This document shows, one piece after another, positions 8,625 to 18,283 of a stretch of 64,000 bases of DNA. The number at the start of each line of letters is the position of its first letter. Position 1 is the stretch's first letter. The notes under the pieces were generated by a model. It was not told the origin of the DNA. It did no database searches and worked only from the letters and a program-made list of their open reading frames with translations. Both the position numbers and the translations under genes were made by a program. The stretch comes from Limosilactobacillus oris (GTDB lineage: Bacteria; Bacillota; Bacilli; Lactobacillales; Lactobacillaceae), in assembly GCF_025311495.1 (NCBI RefSeq), contig NZ_CP104398.1:62001-126000 (forward strand). Reading direction: 5' to 3'.

Positions 8625-8662
8625 ATGAAAGCGCTTGTATTATGATGAAAAATCGGTATACT
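8625..8662 (+). promoter_or_regulatory. pdh promoter with overlapping cre site
   Basis: ATGAAAGCGCTTGTAT (8625-8640) fits the CcpA cre consensus with one mismatch. It overlaps the -35 TTGTAT (8635-8640), which is 16 bases before the -10 TATACT (8657-8662). CcpA binding here would be expected to block polymerase, giving carbon-dependent repression; that is inferred. The rest of the 254-base gap between def and pdhA shows no gene. Confidence 0.72.
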
Positions 8663-8726
8663 AGAAACTGTAAGTAGGCAATCGCTTATATATGATGTTA
8701 ATTGGATTTGGAAAGGGATGTTTATA

Positions 8727-9833
8727 ATGGCCGATGCCAAAGCTGTAGACTTTGCTAAGATTAAAGCCGAAGAAGGCGCTGCATTCGCAAAGCCCGTTCA
8801 AATTCTGGATAACGATGGAAAAGTCGTTAACAAGGAATTGATGGCTAATTTTACTGATGACCAACTTGTAGACTTAATGAAGAAGATGGTTTGGGAACGC
8901 GCTCTGCACGAACAAACTATGAGCTTCTCCCAACAAGGTCGGCTTGGGTTCTACGCACCAACCTGGGGTGAAGAAGCCTCCGAAATGGGGACCGCGGCTG
9001 CGTTTAAGAAGCAGGACTTCTTGTTCCCAGCTTATCGTGACTTGCCACAATTAATCCAGCATGGTGCGACTGTCGCTCAGATGTACTTATGGTCTAAGGG
9101 CCACGTCAAGGGGAACCTCTTTGACGCTCGTGCTTTGCGGCCACAAATTATCATTGGTGCCCAAATGGTTGAAATGGCCGGTGGTGCCTTAGGAATTAAG
9201 AAGAACGGTGAAAAGGATACCGTTGCGTATGCCTATACCGGTGAAGGTGGTTCTTCACAGGGTGACACTTACGAAGGGATGAACTTTGCCGGTGTCTTCC
9301 AAGCACCTGCTGTCTTCATCATTCAAAACAATGGTTGGGCTATTTCCTACCCACGGAAGCTCCAAACGGAAGCTGAAACCATTGCTCAAAAAGGGGTTGC
9401 AGCTGGAATTCCTGCTGTTCAGGTTGACGGAATGGACGTCTTGGCATGTTACGAAGTTGCAAAGGAAGCCCGTGAATTTGCTGCCGCTGGCAACGGGCCT
9501 GTCCTGATTGAAACCTTAACTTACCGGTTTGGTGCCCACAGTTCTGCTGGTGACGACCCTAGCCGTTACCGGACAAAGGATGAAGAAAAGCCATGGTTCG
9601 ACAAGGACCCACTGATTCGTCTCCGCAAGTACTTGACTGAAAAGAAGCTCTGGTCCGAAGAAGAGGAAGAAAAGTACGTTGCTGAATGCAAGGATGACTT
9701 CAAGAAGGCTATGAAGGAAGCCGACTCTGTTGAGCCAGAAAAGGTTTCTGACATGCTCAAGCGGACCTTTGAAGTACCAACCCCAGATATTAAAGAACAA
9801 ATCAAGAAGTACGAAGCAAAGGAGTCGAAGTAA
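8727..9833 (+). CDS. pdhA: Pyruvate dehydrogenase E1 component, alpha subunit
   Basis: With PdhB, decarboxylates pyruvate using thiamine diphosphate and passes the acetyl group to E2. 368 residues. The TPP-binding motif is visible as GEGGSSQGD followed about 25 residues later by QNNGWAIS. The loop RFGAHSSAGDDPSRYR carries the catalytic His. ATG 8727 is chosen over the in-frame ATG 8718 because GGAAAGG (8710-8716) is properly spaced and the protein then starts MADAKAVDF. First gene of pdhABCD, two bases before pdhB. Codon choice is strongly biased, as for an abundant protein. Branched-chain ketoacid E1 is the main alternative, and acetoin dehydrogenase is less likely. Confidence 0.94.
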   Translation: MADAKAVDFAKIKAEEGAAFAKPVQILDNDGKVVNKELMANFTDDQLVDLMKKMVWERALHEQTMSFSQQGRLGFYAPTWGEEASEMGTAAAFKKQDFLFPAYRDLPQLIQHGATVAQMYLWSKGHVKGNLFDARALRPQIIIGAQMVEMAGGALGIKKNGEKDTVAYAYTGEGGSSQGDTYEGMNFAGVFQAPAVFIIQNNGWAISYPRKLQTEAETIAQKGVAAGIPAVQVDGMDVLACYEVAKEAREFAAAGNGPVLIETLTYRFGAHSSAGDDPSRYRTKDEEKPWFDKDPLIRLRKYLTEKKLWSEEEEEKYVAECKDDFKKAMKEADSVEPEKVSDMLKRTFEVPTPDIKEQIKKYEAKESK

Positions 9834-9835
9834 TC

Positions 9836-10813
9836 ATGGCTAAGAAGACTTATATCAAAGCTATTACTGAAGGTATTGACATTGCTTTAGCTGAAGATCC
9901 TAAGACCCTGGTTTTTGGTGAAGATGTCGGTAAAAACGGTGGTGTATTCCGGGCTACTAACGGCCTGCAAGAAAAGTACGGCGAGGATCGGGTCTTCAGT
10001 ACCCCACTTGCTGAATCTGGTATCTTAGGCTTATCCATTGGGTTAGCGGTTACTGGCTGGCGGCCGGTTCCGGAAATTCAATTCAGTGGTTTTATCTTTG
10101 AAGCCCTGGATTCAATCGTTTCTCAAATGTCACGGATTCGTTTCCAATACAACGGTACCAAGAACGCCCCAATTACGATTCGGACACCATATGGTGGTGG
10201 TACCCATACCGCAGAACTCCATGCGGACAACTTCGAAAACTTCGTTATTGGTGTGCCAGGTTTACGGGTAGTTACGCCAAGTTCTGCGTACGACGCGAAG
10301 GGCTTGATTATTTCCGCAATTGAAAACAACGACCCAGTGGTCTTCCTGGAAAACTTGCGTCTGTACCGTTCCGTTAAGGGCGAAGTTCCTGATGACAAGT
10401 ACACTGTTCCGTTGGACAAGGCAAACGTTGTTCAGGAAGGTAGCGACGTAACGATCATTGCTTATGGTGGTGAAGTTTCAGAAGCACAGAAGGCTGCTAA
10501 GAAGCTCGCTAAGGACAACATTTCTGCGGAAATTATCGACTTGCGGTCACTTTACCCACTCGACACCGATACGATTTTTGAATCCATCAAGAAGACACAC
10601 CACGTTGTTATTGTGCAAGAAGCACAGAAGCAGGCGGGGGTCGGTGCTGAAGTTGCTTCAGCAATTTCCGAAGGTGCCATCATGTACCTGGATGCTCCAA
10701 TCACCCGGGTAGCGGCTCCAAACTCTGTTTACCCATTCCCACAAGCAGAAAACGTTTGGATTCCAGCATCTAAAGATATCGAAGATGCAGTTCGCGAAGT
10801 AGTTAATTACTAA
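9836..10813 (+). CDS. pdhB: Pyruvate dehydrogenase E1 component, beta subunit
   Basis: Transketolase-like partner of PdhA; the two form the alpha2beta2 E1 heterotetramer. 325 residues, the usual length. Seen are the N-terminal LVFGEDVGKNGGVF (catalytic Glu and TPP contacts), TPLAESGI and the C-terminal VQEAQKQAGVGAEVA and RVAAPNSVYPFP regions. It follows pdhA by two bases and precedes pdhC by 41 bases with AAGGAAG as ribosome site. Confidence 0.95.
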   Translation: MAKKTYIKAITEGIDIALAEDPKTLVFGEDVGKNGGVFRATNGLQEKYGEDRVFSTPLAESGILGLSIGLAVTGWRPVPEIQFSGFIFEALDSIVSQMSRIRFQYNGTKNAPITIRTPYGGGTHTAELHADNFENFVIGVPGLRVVTPSSAYDAKGLIISAIENNDPVVFLENLRLYRSVKGEVPDDKYTVPLDKANVVQEGSDVTIIAYGGEVSEAQKAAKKLAKDNISAEIIDLRSLYPLDTDTIFESIKKTHHVVIVQEAQKQAGVGAEVASAISEGAIMYLDAPITRVAAPNSVYPFPQAENVWIPASKDIEDAVREVVNY

Positions 10814-10854
10814 TCGTTAATTTGTTAACGGTTATGAAAGGAAGTTAATACGAT

Positions 10855-12177
10855 ATGGCATATAAATTCAGACTACCAGAAATGGGTGAAGGACTGACCG
10901 AAGGGGATGTAGCTTCATGGTTGGTTAAGGAAGGCGACCAAATTAAGGCCGACGATCCGTTAATTGAAATTCAAACTGATAAGTCAACCACTCAGCTGGT
11001 TTCTCCTGTTGACGGGACGGTTAAAACTCTGAACGTCAAGGAAGATGACCACGTTGAAAAGGGCGACGACTTACTGTTGATTGATGACGGCAAAGATGGC
11101 GTCAGCACCAACGTTGAGGGTGACGACGATGATGATGAACCGGCTGCTGATGACGGTGCGGAGGAAACTGCTGCACCAGCAGATGACAAGAAGGAAGAAG
11201 CTGCTCCGGCCCAAGGTGGAGTTGCTCCATTAGCTGAACCAAACAAGCTGGTTATGGCAATGCCTTCAGTTCGTCAATACGCTCGTGATAAGGGTGTTGA
11301 TATTTCACTCGTTCAACCAAGCGGTAAGCATGGTCAAGTCCTCAAGGCTGACATTGACAACTTTAACGGTGCCGCTGCCCCAGCTGCTGCTAAGGCTGCT
11401 CCAAAGGCCGCCGCTGCTGCCCCTGCTAAGGCTGCCGGGAACACCATCAAGCCATACAAGGGTGCTGGTGAAGATGCCGAAACCCGTGAACCATTGACAC
11501 CAATGCGGAAGATTATCGCCAAGAACATGCGGAACTCCGTTGACATTAGCCCAATGGTTACCCTGTTCGATGACGTTGAAGTATCTAAGCTGATGGCCCA
11601 ACGGAAGAAGTACAAGGCTGTTGCTGCTGATCAAGGTATTCACCTGACCTTCCTGCCATACGTTGTGAAGGCATTAGTTGCGACGATGAAAAAGTTCCCA
11701 GAACTGAACTGCTCAATCGATGACGCTACTCAGGAACTGGTTCAAAAGCACTACTACAATGTTGGAATTGCTACGAACACCGATCATGGTCTATACAACC
11801 CGAACATTAAGGATGCCGACAAGAAGGGTATGTTTGAAATTGCCCAAGAAATCGCCGACAACGCTCAGGCTGCCAAGGACAACAAGCTGAGTCCATCCTC
11901 GATGGCTGGTGGGAGTATCACGATTTCGAACATCGGTTCAATGCGTGGCAAGTGGTTCACTCCAATTATCAACCAACCAGAAGTTGCAATCTTAGGTGTT
12001 GGGACGATTGCTACTGAACCAATCGTTAACGACAAGGGTGAAATCGTTGTTGGACACATGATGAAGTTGTCCTTAACTGTTGATCACCGGTTGATTGATG
12101 GTGCATTGGCTCAAAACGCAATGAACTACCTTAAGCGGATGTTGAATGACCCAGAATTAATTATGATGGAAGGTTAG
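10855..12177 (+). CDS. pdhC: Dihydrolipoamide acetyltransferase (E2 of pyruvate dehydrogenase)
   Basis: Core of the complex: its lipoyl arm takes the acetyl group from E1 and transfers it to CoA. 440 residues with one lipoyl domain (about 1-78, lipoylated Lys43 in [10 protein letters not shown]). An acidic then Ala/Pro-rich linker follows (about 85-125). A peripheral-subunit-binding domain (about 132-168, [13 protein letters not shown]) and a second Ala-rich linker lead to the catalytic domain from about 210. The catalytic HRxxDG motif is [10 protein letters not shown] near the end. There is a single lipoyl domain, as in other Gram-positive E2s. Confidence 0.95.
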   Translation: MAYKFRLPEMGEGLTEGDVASWLVKEGDQIKADDPLIEIQTDKSTTQLVSPVDGTVKTLNVKEDDHVEKGDDLLLIDDGKDGVSTNVEGDDDDDEPAADDGAEETAAPADDKKEEAAPAQGGVAPLAEPNKLVMAMPSVRQYARDKGVDISLVQPSGKHGQVLKADIDNFNGAAAPAAAKAAPKAAAAAPAKAAGNTIKPYKGAGEDAETREPLTPMRKIIAKNMRNSVDISPMVTLFDDVEVSKLMAQRKKYKAVAADQGIHLTFLPYVVKALVATMKKFPELNCSIDDATQELVQKHYYNVGIATNTDHGLYNPNIKDADKKGMFEIAQEIADNAQAAKDNKLSPSSMAGGSITISNIGSMRGKWFTPIINQPEVAILGVGTIATEPIVNDKGEIVVGHMMKLSLTVDHRLIDGALAQNAMNYLKRMLNDPELIMMEG

Positions 12178-12183
12178 AATAGT

Positions 12184-13611
12184 ATGGCTGAAGTTGAACA
12201 AAAAGATACTGTCGTTGTAGGTGGCGGCCCTGGTGGTTACGTAGCTGCCATTCGGGCTTCTGAACTTGGTCAAAAGGTTACCCTGATTGAAAAGGGTGAC
12301 CCGGGCCTGGGTGGTGTTTGCCTGAACGTTGGTTGTGTCCCTTCAAAGGCCCTAATTGCTGCTGGACACCGTCTTCAGGAGGCTAAGGATTCATCGACTT
12401 ATGGTGTTTCCAAGACTGATGCCACAATTGATTTCAAGAAGACCCAGGAATGGAAGGACAAGAAGGTTGTCGACCGGATGACCCGTGGGGTTGAAATGCT
12501 TTTGAAGAAGCACAAGGTTGAAATTATTAATGGTGAGGCCATTTTGGATAACGACCATCAACTTCGTGTCATCAAGCCAGGTCCAAAGCAATTTATGGAC
12601 AATGACACTGGGCGAACGATTACCTGGAAGAATTTAATCCTGGCAACCGGTAGCCGTCCAGTCGAAATTCCCCACTTCAAGTTTGAAGGCCGGGTCATTG
12701 ACTCAACTGGTTGCCTGAACCTGCCTGAAATTCCAAAGGAACTGATTGTGATTGGTGGTGGCTACATCGGTTCAGAATTGGCTGGTGCATATGCTAACCT
12801 GGGATCCCATGTCACAATTTTGGAAGGACTTCCATCAATTCTGAACGGCTTTGATGACGACATGGTCAAAGTTGTTGAAAAGAACATGAAGAAGAAGGGC
12901 ATTGACATCATCACTGGTGCAATGGCGAAAAACTCCGAACAGGACGATTCTAGCGTCACTGTTACCTACGAAGTTGATGGTAAAGAACAGACCATCAAGG
13001 CGGATTACTGCATGGTTTCCGTCGGCCGGAAGCCAAACACCGACAACTTCGGTTTAGACATGACCAGTGTTGAGTTCAACGATCATCACCAGGTAATCGT
13101 TGACCGGCAAGGTCGAACCAACGTTGACGGCATCTGGGCAATTGGTGATATCGTTCCTGGTCCGGCCCTGGCCCACAAGGCATTCTTTGAAGCAAAGACT
13201 GCGGCGGGTGCTATTGCTGGCAAGAACACTGCTAATGACTGGGTAGGTGTACCAGCAGTTTGCTTCACTGATCCAGAAATGGCAGAAGTCGGGCTGAACA
13301 AGGAACAAGCAAAGGAAAAGGGCATTGAAGTTGCTACTGCTCAATTCCCATTTGCCGGGAATGCCCGGGCCGTTTCCCTGGACTCACCAGATGGCTTTGT
13401 TCGCCTGATTTACACGAAGGATGAAAAGAACGTTGTCGGTGCACAAATCGTTGGTCCTGGTGCCAGCGACATGGCCGGTGAATTATCCTTAATTGTCAAC
13501 TGCGGCATGAACGTGGAAGACGTTGACCTGACGATTCACCCGCACCCAACCTTGAATGAACCAATTCAAGAAGCAGCGGACATTGCAATGGGCTTCCCAA
13601 CCCACATCTAA
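12184..13611 (+). CDS. pdhD: Dihydrolipoamide dehydrogenase (E3)
   Basis: FAD flavoprotein that reoxidises the lipoyl group of E2 with NAD+. 475 residues. N-terminal FAD loop GGGPGGYVAAIRA, redox disulfide GGVCLNVGCVPSKAL (two Cys four residues apart), NAD loop VIGGGYIGSELAGAYA, central AIGDIV, and catalytic HPHPTLNE at the dimer interface. It starts six bases after pdhC and ends the operon; a hairpin terminator follows at 13661. Confidence 0.96.
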   Translation: MAEVEQKDTVVVGGGPGGYVAAIRASELGQKVTLIEKGDPGLGGVCLNVGCVPSKALIAAGHRLQEAKDSSTYGVSKTDATIDFKKTQEWKDKKVVDRMTRGVEMLLKKHKVEIINGEAILDNDHQLRVIKPGPKQFMDNDTGRTITWKNLILATGSRPVEIPHFKFEGRVIDSTGCLNLPEIPKELIVIGGGYIGSELAGAYANLGSHVTILEGLPSILNGFDDDMVKVVEKNMKKKGIDIITGAMAKNSEQDDSSVTVTYEVDGKEQTIKADYCMVSVGRKPNTDNFGLDMTSVEFNDHHQVIVDRQGRTNVDGIWAIGDIVPGPALAHKAFFEAKTAAGAIAGKNTANDWVGVPAVCFTDPEMAEVGLNKEQAKEKGIEVATAQFPFAGNARAVSLDSPDGFVRLIYTKDEKNVVGAQIVGPGASDMAGELSLIVNCGMNVEDVDLTIHPHPTLNEPIQEAADIAMGFPTHI

Positions 13612-13660
13612 AACTATTGAGAGCATGTTGGAAGTTTGCTTCATGCCCTGAAAGTACAAG

Positions 13661-13709
13661 CAGGTCTCTAGCGTCCGGTTTTACCGGCGCTAGGGGCCTG
13701 TTTGTTTTT
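13661..13709 (+). terminator. Terminator of the pdh operon
   Basis: CAGGTCTCTAGCG pairs with CGCTAGGGGCCTG around CCGGTTTTACCGG, then TTTGTTTTTA. It belongs to the same hairpin family as 5915 and 47831. The rest of the 309-base gap 13612-13920 holds a TATAAT at 13883 and no gene I can support. Confidence 0.85.
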
Positions 13710-13920
13710 ATCCGCGTACTGTGAGGAACTGTAAAAATAATGGCCTACGGAGGGAATCGTCAGGAATAAGGGGCTGGGGCTTTGATTTTTATAGGTCGGT
13801 AGCGAATCGATAGAAAGTGGGCAGAGCCAAGCAAGTTAGGTCCGGTCGCCGTTCTTTTCTCGCCAATTTAAAACTAGCACGGTATAATGGGGACAGCAGA
13901 ATTAAAGTGGGGGATAATTG

Positions 13921-14211
13921 ATGAAAGAACAAAATTATGCTTACCCATTAGACAGCGACTGGTCAATTTCAGAAATGGAAACGGTGATTGCCTTTTGGCG
14001 GGCGGTTGAGGATGCCTATGAAGCAGGGATTGGCCGTCAAGTCTTTTTGGACCGTTACCGTGACTTTAAGACGGTTGTTCCTAGTAAAATGGGTGAGAAA
14101 CAGTTGTGGCGTCAATTTGCCCAGACATCCGGCTACGAGGCTTACCCTGTCTTGAAGCGGGCACGCGAGTCACAAGCAAAATTTATTAAGATGGTTGGCG
14201 ATGAAAAGTGA
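13921..14211 (+). CDS. UPF0223 family protein
   Basis: Small cytoplasmic protein of 96 residues matching the UPF0223 (YktA) family of Bacilli. The recognised pattern is YAYPLDSDWSISEMETVIAFW at the start (read in two parts: a YPLD motif and a WSxxE motif), a central KTVVPSKMGEKQL and a basic C-terminus. The function is unknown. ATG 13921 is used rather than TTG 13918 because GTGGGGGA ends seven bases upstream. TATAAT at 13883 is the likely -10. Its stop overlaps the next gene's GTG by four bases; this pairing with an inositol-phosphatase-like gene is common in Bacilli. Confidence 0.88.
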   Translation: MKEQNYAYPLDSDWSISEMETVIAFWRAVEDAYEAGIGRQVFLDRYRDFKTVVPSKMGEKQLWRQFAQTSGYEAYPVLKRARESQAKFIKMVGDEK

Positions 14212-14975
14212 TTGACGAATTAGATAGACAAGTAATTGAAATGCTCCGGCGGGTTAACCAGCAAACCCTCCACCGGATGCAGGAACCCTTTCAGGTAGCG
14301 ACAAAAACCAATTATAATGACCTGGTGACGTCCGTGGATAAACAAAATGAGCGGGAAATCGATGCTTTCCTCCGGCGGGTTGACCCAGACTGTCAAATTC
14401 TCAGCGAGGAGGGGTATGGTAACCAGCAAATTACCAGTACTGCCGGTCACGTATGGATTGTGGACCCGATTGATGGAACCCTGAACTTTGTTAAGCAGCG
14501 CAATCACTTTGGAATTATGCTAGCGCTCTATATTGATGGGCAACCAACACTGGGTTACATTATGGACAGCATGAATGAGCAGCTGTACCATGGTGGTCCG
14601 GGACGGGGTGTCTTTGTCAATGATCGCCAATTGGCTGCCCCTGCCGACCTTTCCTTGCGGGAGGGCCTGGTCTCAATCAGTAGTCCGCTTATTTTAGGGA
14701 ACGTGAAGAACCTGCCGATGGTTGCCAAGGCTGCCAGTGGACTCCGGATGTACGGGAGTGCGGCAATGGAAATGATCGGGATGCTGAAAGGTGAATTAGC
14801 GGGCTACGTTTCCCACCTCCATCCTTGGGACCTGGCTGCAGGCCGGGCGATGGCAGAAGAATTAGGCTTAGTAGTTAAATCGATTGACGGAACCGCACCA
14901 GATGTGCTATCATCTAACCTTGTATTGATAGCTACTAAACAAGTTAGCCGGGAGATTGCTGAGCTTACTGACTAA
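14208..14975 (+). CDS. Inositol monophosphatase family protein
   Basis: Mg-dependent sugar or nucleotide phosphatase of the SuhB/CysQ superfamily, 255 residues, cytoplasmic. The metal-binding motifs are ILSEEGYG, WIVDPIDGTLNF and the C-terminal WDLAAGRAMAEELG. GTG 14208 overlaps the UPF0223 stop (GTGA), which suggests coupled translation. The natural substrate cannot be decided: inositol-1-phosphate, fructose-1,6-bisphosphate and 3'-phosphoadenosine-5'-phosphate are all known in the superfamily. A clean terminator follows at 14985. Confidence 0.88.
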   Translation: MIDELDRQVIEMLRRVNQQTLHRMQEPFQVATKTNYNDLVTSVDKQNEREIDAFLRRVDPDCQILSEEGYGNQQITSTAGHVWIVDPIDGTLNFVKQRNHFGIMLALYIDGQPTLGYIMDSMNEQLYHGGPGRGVFVNDRQLAAPADLSLREGLVSISSPLILGNVKNLPMVAKAASGLRMYGSAAMEMIGMLKGELAGYVSHLHPWDLAAGRAMAEELGLVVKSIDGTAPDVLSSNLVLIATKQVSREIAELTD

Positions 14976-14984
14976 TTGTTAAAA

Positions 14985-15012
14985 GCTGTGACGAAATGGT
15001 CACAGTTTTTTT
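14985..15012 (+). terminator. Terminator after the inositol-phosphatase-like gene
   Basis: CTGTGAC pairs with GTCACAG across GAAATG, followed by seven T residues. Confidence 0.85.
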
Positions 15013-15080
15013 ATGAAATCAACCCTAAATGAGTGTATACTAATTCAGGAGAATGGATTGTAGAAAGGAAGAATCGAACT

Positions 15081-16925
15081 TTGAAAACACGTGACGACAT
15101 TCGTAACATTGCGATTATTGCCCACGTTGACCACGGTAAGACGACCCTGGTTAATGAAATGTTAAAGCAGTCTGACACTTTGCCGGAGCACTTCTCAATT
15201 GAAGACCGGGCCATGGATACTAACGCCATTGAACGTGAACGGGGAATCACTATTCTTTCCAAGAACACGGCTGTTAAGTATGGCAAGTACCAGATCAACA
15301 TCTTGGATACCCCAGGCCACGCCGACTTCGGTGGTGAAGTGGAACGGGTTATGAAGATGGTTGATGGGGTGCTCTTGGTTGTGGATGCCTTTGAAGGAAC
15401 CATGCCCCAGACCCGTTTCGTATTGCAAAAGGCGCTGGAACAACACTTGACGCCAATCGTTGTTATTAACAAGGTTGACCGGAAGGGTGCCCGTCCGGAA
15501 GAAGTCGTTGATGAAGTGTTAGACCTCTTTATCGAACTGGGGGCAGATGAAGACCAGCTGGACTTCCCAGTTGTTTACACTTCAGCAATGAACGGGACTT
15601 CTAGTTATGATTCTGATATTTCTACTCAGGAACACACGATGAAGCCGCTCTTTGATACCATTATCAAGACCATTCCGGCACCAGTTGACAATTCAGATGA
15701 ACCGCTCCAATTCCAAGTGGCTATCCTGGATTACAACGAATTCGTTGGCCGGATCGGAATTGGCCGGGTGGTTCGCGGCTCAATCAAGGTCGGTGACAAT
15801 GTTACCCTGCTCAAGCTAGACGGCTCCAAGAAAAATTTCCGGGTTACCAAGCTCTTTGGTTTCTTCGGTTTGAAGCGGTTGGAAATCAAAGAAGCCAAGG
15901 CTGGTGACCTGATTGCCGTTTCCGGGATGGAAGACATCAATGTCGGTGAAACGGTTGCTGATTCCGAACATCCTGAAGCATTGACGCCACTGCGGATTGA
16001 TCCACCGACGCTGCAAATGACTTTCCGGACCAACGATTCACCATTCGCTGGTCGGGAGGGTAAGTTCGTGACTGCTCGGCAATTGGAAGACCGTTTAAAG
16101 CGTGAAATGCAGACTGACGTTTCCCTGAAGGTTGAAGATACTGATGATCCGGGTGCCTGGACCGTTTCAGGTCGTGGTGAATTGCACCTGTCAATCCTGA
16201 TTGAAACTCTGCGGCGTGAAGGCTACGAACTGTCAGTTTCCCGTCCACAGGTTATCTACCGGGAAATTGATGGGGTCATGAGCGAACCATTCGAAGAAGT
16301 TCAAATCGATACGCCTGATGAATACACTGGTTCCGTCATTGACAGTCTTTCCAAGCGGAAGGGTGAAATGCAGAACATGGAACCAAGTGAGAATGGTCAG
16401 ACCCGGCTGATCTTCTTGGCACCATCACGGGGCCTGATTGGTTACTCCACCGAATTCATGACCCTGACCCGTGGTTACGGAATTATGAACCACACCTTCG
16501 AAAAGTATGCTCCGGTAATTAAGAACTGGAACCCTGGCCGGCAAAAGGGTACTTTGGTATCAATGAATGCTGGTAAGGCTACTACTTATGCTATGATGGG
16601 AATTGAAAGTCGTGGTCAGCTGTTGATTGACCCAGGTACGGAAGTTTACGAGGGAATGATCGTTGGTGAAAACAGCCGTGAAAACGACATTACGGTTAAC
16701 ATCACCAAGGGGAAGAACCTGACCAACGTTCGTGCTGCGGGTTCTGACGAAATGGCCCACATTAAGACCCCAACTCACTTCTCTCTGGAAGAATCCTTGG
16801 AGTTCTTGAACGAAGATGAATACTGTGAGGTCACGCCAGAAAATATTCGTCTGCGGAAGCAGATTTTGAACACGAATGCACGTGAAAAGGCTGCTAAGCG
16901 TCGTAAGGCTGCCTCACGGAAGTAA
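15081..16925 (+). CDS. typA: Ribosome-associated GTPase TypA/BipA
   Basis: Translational GTPase related to EF-G that helps 50S assembly and stress or cold adaptation. 614 residues from TTG 15081, the normal length. The TTG start gives MKTRDDIRNIAIIAHVDHG, the canonical N-terminus, with AAAGGAAG nine bases upstream; a GTG at 15033 would add 16 unrelated residues. G-motifs: [10 protein letters not shown] (G1), DTPGHADFGGE (G3) and VINKVDR (G4). Elongation-factor domains 2, 3 and 5 and the TypA-specific C-terminal domain follow. A TATACT at 15037 may be the -10. The gene is monocistronic, with its own terminator. Confidence 0.95.
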   Translation: MKTRDDIRNIAIIAHVDHGKTTLVNEMLKQSDTLPEHFSIEDRAMDTNAIERERGITILSKNTAVKYGKYQINILDTPGHADFGGEVERVMKMVDGVLLVVDAFEGTMPQTRFVLQKALEQHLTPIVVINKVDRKGARPEEVVDEVLDLFIELGADEDQLDFPVVYTSAMNGTSSYDSDISTQEHTMKPLFDTIIKTIPAPVDNSDEPLQFQVAILDYNEFVGRIGIGRVVRGSIKVGDNVTLLKLDGSKKNFRVTKLFGFFGLKRLEIKEAKAGDLIAVSGMEDINVGETVADSEHPEALTPLRIDPPTLQMTFRTNDSPFAGREGKFVTARQLEDRLKREMQTDVSLKVEDTDDPGAWTVSGRGELHLSILIETLRREGYELSVSRPQVIYREIDGVMSEPFEEVQIDTPDEYTGSVIDSLSKRKGEMQNMEPSENGQTRLIFLAPSRGLIGYSTEFMTLTRGYGIMNHTFEKYAPVIKNWNPGRQKGTLVSMNAGKATTYAMMGIESRGQLLIDPGTEVYEGMIVGENSRENDITVNITKGKNLTNVRAAGSDEMAHIKTPTHFSLEESLEFLNEDEYCEVTPENIRLRKQILNTNAREKAAKRRKAASRK

Positions 16926-16940
16926 TCTCTACCAGTCGGC

Positions 16941-16979
16941 AAGGATCTACGCGGGAGTTTTCCTGCGTGGGTCCTTTTT
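16941..16979 (+). terminator. Terminator of typA
   Basis: AAGGATCTACGC pairs with GCGTGGGTCCTT with one bulge on each side, followed by TTTTTG. Confidence 0.8.
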
Positions 16980-17065
16980 GCTTAGTCCGGGGATTTTTAA
17001 CCCCTGGTCGATAATGGTATAATGAGCCTTGTATTTACAGATAGAGTTAGGTGGCAATAGGAATA

Positions 17066-18283
17066 ATGAGAAAAACAACGATTCGACCGCGGCCATGGCG
17101 CACCGCCTGGCATAATATGCGTTACTGGGACTACTTCCTGCTAGTCCCGTACCTTTTACTGTGCCTAACCGGTGTAGTAATGGTGTACTCAGCTAGTGCT
17201 GGCCTGAGTATCCAGGGAATCAGTCCCCGCAGTTACCTGATTAAGCAGGCATTATATGCAGTGATTGGCTTTTGCTGCGTCTTCTTCTTTGCCAATTTCC
17301 CAATGCAAAGGTTGCGGACCCGGCGATTTCTTCGAGACTCTACCGTGGTTATGTTCCTGCTTTTGACAGTGGTCCTGGTGATTGGTCGGGCAATCAACGG
17401 GGCGAAGGGGTGGATTTCATTGGGGCCAATTAATATCCAGCCGGCAGAGTTTTGTAAACTGTACTTTATCCTCTACCTCGGTGACCGGATGGCCCGGGCC
17501 CGGCAACGAGGAACCCACTTCCTGGAGTCCAGTGCCGCAATTGGTCCATTGGTGGTCGCAATCGTTTTCATCATGTTAATCTTTGCCCAACCCGACACTG
17601 GGGGTGCTGCAATCAATTTTGCCATCATCTTCGCCATGGCCCTCGCCTGTGATTTCAGGTGGAGTTACGGGATTGGGGCCCTGATTGGTTTTCCCCTTGT
17701 GGGCTACTTCCTCCTGGAAAAGGCGGTCGAGAGTGGCCTCTTCCACGGCGGTTACCGTGCCCAACGGTTTATTGCCTTCATGAACCCGTTCGGCAATGCC
17801 AGCGGGTCGGGAAGTCAGCTGGTTAACTCCTACTACGCGATTAGTAACGGTGGTGTCTTTGGTGTGGGGCTTGGTAATAGTATCCAAAAAATGGGCTACC
17901 TTCCCGAACCGAATACTGACTTTATCATGTCGATTGCCAGTGAAGAGTTGGGCTTGGTAGGGGTAAGTTTGATTCTGGGCCTCCTGCTGTGCTTGATTTG
18001 TCGAATCATCTTGATCGGTGTGCGGAGCCGGTCGCTCTATCAGACCCTGATTTGCTACGGGACGGCGATGTTTATGATGGTGGAGACCCTCTTCAACATC
18101 GGTGGGGTACTAGGCCTCCTCCCCATCACCGGGGTGACCTTTCCCTTTATTAGTTACGGGGGTTCTAGTATGCTAGTCCTTTCCAGTGCGGTTGGAATCG
18201 TAATGAATATTAGTGTTCAGCAAAATAAGGAGCAGCTGCAGATGGGCCAACCATTTATTTCTGCTGAAGGGAGTGGTGATTAA
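17066..18283 (+). CDS. ftsW: FtsW/RodA/SpoVE family peptidoglycan polymerase
   Basis: SEDS-family glycosyltransferase that polymerises lipid II at the septum or side wall with a partner PBP2b-type protein. About 405 residues with roughly ten hydrophobic segments. Seen are the first membrane segment LLVPYLLLCLTGVVMVYSAS, the FCKL region in INIQPAEFCKLYFILYL and a late ITGVTFPFISYGGSS loop, the SEDS signature. ATG 17066 is preferred to GTG 17051, with AGGTGG as ribosome site and TATAAT at 17018 upstream. FtsW rather than RodA is inferred from its place between typA and ylbG-rsmD in lactobacilli; sequence alone does not decide. Confidence 0.88.
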   Translation: MRKTTIRPRPWRTAWHNMRYWDYFLLVPYLLLCLTGVVMVYSASAGLSIQGISPRSYLIKQALYAVIGFCCVFFFANFPMQRLRTRRFLRDSTVVMFLLLTVVLVIGRAINGAKGWISLGPINIQPAEFCKLYFILYLGDRMARARQRGTHFLESSAAIGPLVVAIVFIMLIFAQPDTGGAAINFAIIFAMALACDFRWSYGIGALIGFPLVGYFLLEKAVESGLFHGGYRAQRFIAFMNPFGNASGSGSQLVNSYYAISNGGVFGVGLGNSIQKMGYLPEPNTDFIMSIASEELGLVGVSLILGLLLCLICRIILIGVRSRSLYQTLICYGTAMFMMVETLFNIGGVLGLLPITGVTFPFISYGGSSMLVLSSAVGIVMNISVQQNKEQLQMGQPFISAEGSGD

